Below, one piece after another: positions 15,600 through 17,017 of a DNA stretch of 17,017 nt. The DNA is from Spirogloea muscicola (taxonomy: Eukaryota; Streptophyta; Zygnematophyceae; Spirogloeales; Spirogloeaceae). Every line of letters begins with the position of its first letter. Position 1 is the stretch's first letter. The notes below the pieces were generated by a model. It made no database searches, was not told where the DNA came from, and was given only the letters and a program-made list of their open reading frames with translations. The DNA is taken from contig WELB01000035.1 of the NCBI GenBank assembly GCA_009602725.1, forward strand, positions 422,477-439,493, written 5' to 3'. The position numbers and the translations under genes were made by a program.

Positions 15600-16560
15600 G
15601 TCCACCCTGGGAGCAAGTGTTATCAGACTGTCCTTCCTATTCCACAGACAGACGCATTTTCGTGCCCATGGCCTTGGTCATTTGCCTCATGGGCTGCAGG
15701 CGGCTGCCACAGGCCGCCATCTTCTCCCGCTACAGTGGCTAGGCAATGCAGCCTCTGGAGAGGGCGACATGCTGGACACAGTATGGCTCGTTGAGTTGTC
15801 CTTCCACCAACCGTCTTGCAGGGTCTCGAGCAAACTGTACTGAGCTGATTCGATTATTCAAGTCTTGACCAATACTCAAGTGGTCTGCATCATACCACCT
15901 GAACAATGTTGCATGGTGTTTGTCAGCCTCCTCCTTTGTCCCCTTCCTCTGGGTTCCCCTGCTACCGGCCCGCTGGACTGGACTAAGCACCACCTTGTGG
16001 GGCTAAGGGAGCCATTGCAGGAGCACAGCCTTGGGCAACCTACTGGCCAATCAACACTTGCTTCAGGGTTCTGACAGAACTTCCATTGGTGTTCAGGTGC
16101 AAGAAGTACTGCATATATCTGTAATATCTTCAGGCTTGTAGGAACTTCGCACGACCATAGTACAACCCCTGCGGAGAGGCGTGCTGGGGGCGCTACTGCT
16201 GTGTACTTAGTGAAACTCAGGGCAAAGGGCAGCTGGCTAGCCGTCGGTCCTCTATGCTGACGCCTCACAGGAAGGGTTTCAGTCAATACTTCTCGATATA
16301 TACATCCAACTTTGATTAGCTTTGCTTACGTAGTTTTTGTCTCAACTCTCGTAAGTAAGAGTAAGAGGCTCGTGAGTCCCTCCCCACTTCCCTCCCACGT
16401 CCACGTCACGAATTAGTTGGTTGGAGTGACTTGCTGCATGACACGGGTCTGGAGCATGTTCTTTGTACTGATATCTGTCCAAATACACTGCACAGTCTGC
16501 GAGATAAGAGGCTCGTTCAGATTAGGAGGTTCGTTTGCAGCAGCAAAGTGAGAGGGTCTC
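15600..16560 (+). other. PRK 3' untranslated and downstream region; no gene seen
   Basis: Mixed-composition sequence follows the TAG. Short open frames here lack codon pattern or recognisable motifs. A U-rich stretch with TGTAATATCTTCAGGC (about 16121-16136) is a possible polyadenylation region, but no strong signal can be assigned. No member of the LINE tail family was seen between 15600 and 16560. Confidence 0.4.
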
Positions 16561-16593
16561 CATGGGCCACCCGAGGATGGCGTGTAACTCACC

Positions 16594-16623
16594 CTGGTCT
16601 GCTGCAACTCTGCAGCAGACCAG
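16594..16623. repeat. Perfect 13-bp hairpin, 4-nt loop
   Basis: CTGGTCTGCTGCA (16594-16606) pairs with TGCAGCAGACCAG (16611-16623) across ACTC. It is GC-rich and very stable on paper. It could be a fold in an RNA or a chance palindrome; no flanking gene explains it. Confidence 0.65.
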
Positions 16624-16689
16624 CTGTAAACTGCCTTGCTTACACGACTCCATCATGTTCGCATTGAACAGACCTTGTACATTTCAGAC

Positions 16690-16825
16690 TTTTTTCGTTC
16701 TTCTTCTGAGCTGGCCAATCACAGCCATCGCCCTGTACTGGAAGAGTCGTTCTTCTTTGAGTGTTCCTTTACGGATGGCATGTCACAGCCATTGCCTTGC
16801 ATTGGCAGAGCCGTTTCTTTGTCGA
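16690..16825 (+). mobile_element. Two LINE tails, plus strand
   Basis: GAGCTGGCCAATCACAGCCA, then TCGCCCTGTACTGGAAGAGT (16709-16748) is one nearly complete tail of the CACAGCC type. TCACAGCCATTGCCTTGCAT and TGGCAGAGCCGTTTC (16783-16817) is a second, partial one that matches the PRK leader element. Confidence 0.5.
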
Positions 16826-16966
16826 CCACCCCACCAATACCTCGAAGCACGCGCCGTGACGTGCCGTGGCGCCGGACTGGTGGCAAATGTCACCCTCCTC
16901 ACGTTAGCTGTGCTAACGAGGACCTGGGCTGCGGGGTAACTGCAGGCCGCGGCTGACACCCCCAGA

Positions 16967-17017
16967 CCGCCGCCGCCGCCGCCCGCCGCCGCCGCCGACT
17001 CCGCCGCCTCCGCCGCC
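16967..17017 (+). repeat. CCG-rich trinucleotide tract at window end
   Basis: Runs of CCG are broken by single-base changes and by ACT and CCT triplets. It could be the GC-rich start of another gene, as with PRK exon 1 and the F-box exon 1, but the window ends before this can be judged. GTTAGC-TGT-GCTAAC, a small palindrome, lies at about 16905-16919. Confidence 0.5.

Noticed and set aside
1-17017. CRISPR array, rRNA or tRNA genes, bacterial operons
   Set aside because: No regularly spaced identical repeats, no recognisable tRNA or rRNA sequence, and spliced genes throughout; this is eukaryotic nuclear DNA.

Overview
The window reads as nuclear DNA of a photosynthetic streptophyte, most likely a land plant. 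The evidence is a five-exon gene for chloroplast phosphoribulokinase (PRK) with an N-terminal transit peptide, GT-AG introns of about 140-470 bp, plant-type F-box/kelch genes, and many 5'-truncated non-LTR retrotransposon (LINE-like) fragments. I cannot name the species. Single N bases lie in a G-tract (8898) and in PRK exon 1 (13492).

Layout. From 1 to about 12400 there is a tandem array of three diverged F-box/kelch units of about 4.1-4.5 kb, all on the + strand, each with the same five-exon plan and a shared 3' flank. Unit 1 (637-2928) is a pseudogene with nonsense and frameshift lesions and an inverted piece of its own last exon. Unit 2 (5121-7265) is open through all five exons in consistent phase and encodes 381 residues. 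Unit 3 (9202-12183) is a pseudogene rearranged into a long inverted repeat with arms of about 580 bp and a 142-bp loop. The spacers (1-480, 3260-4900, 7600-9050) are packed with LINE debris: degenerate C-termini of a reverse-transcriptase ORF ending in RGY-stop, and many copies of a 3' tail built on a GGGCTGGC/GCCAGCCC hairpin.

From 12400 to 13440 lies the PRK upstream region, with CCAAT, I-box-like and CACGTCA motifs and more LINE tails. PRK occupies 13439-15599. From 15600 to 16680 is its 3' region, where I see no further gene. The last part has more LINE-tail sequence and ends in a CCG-rich tract.

How it fits together. PRK is a Calvin-Benson enzyme and both of its redox cysteine pairs are present. 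The F-box/kelch gene would act as a substrate receptor of an SCF ubiquitin ligase; its target cannot be read from sequence. The most interesting features are two: inverted repeats in both pseudogene units that could give double-stranded RNA matching the intact paralogue, and LINE 3' tails inserted into leader or promoter positions of both intact genes, in unit 2 with an apparent 6-bp target-site duplication and a new upstream ORF overlapping the start codon. Splice sites were assigned by eye from reading frame and comparison of the three units.
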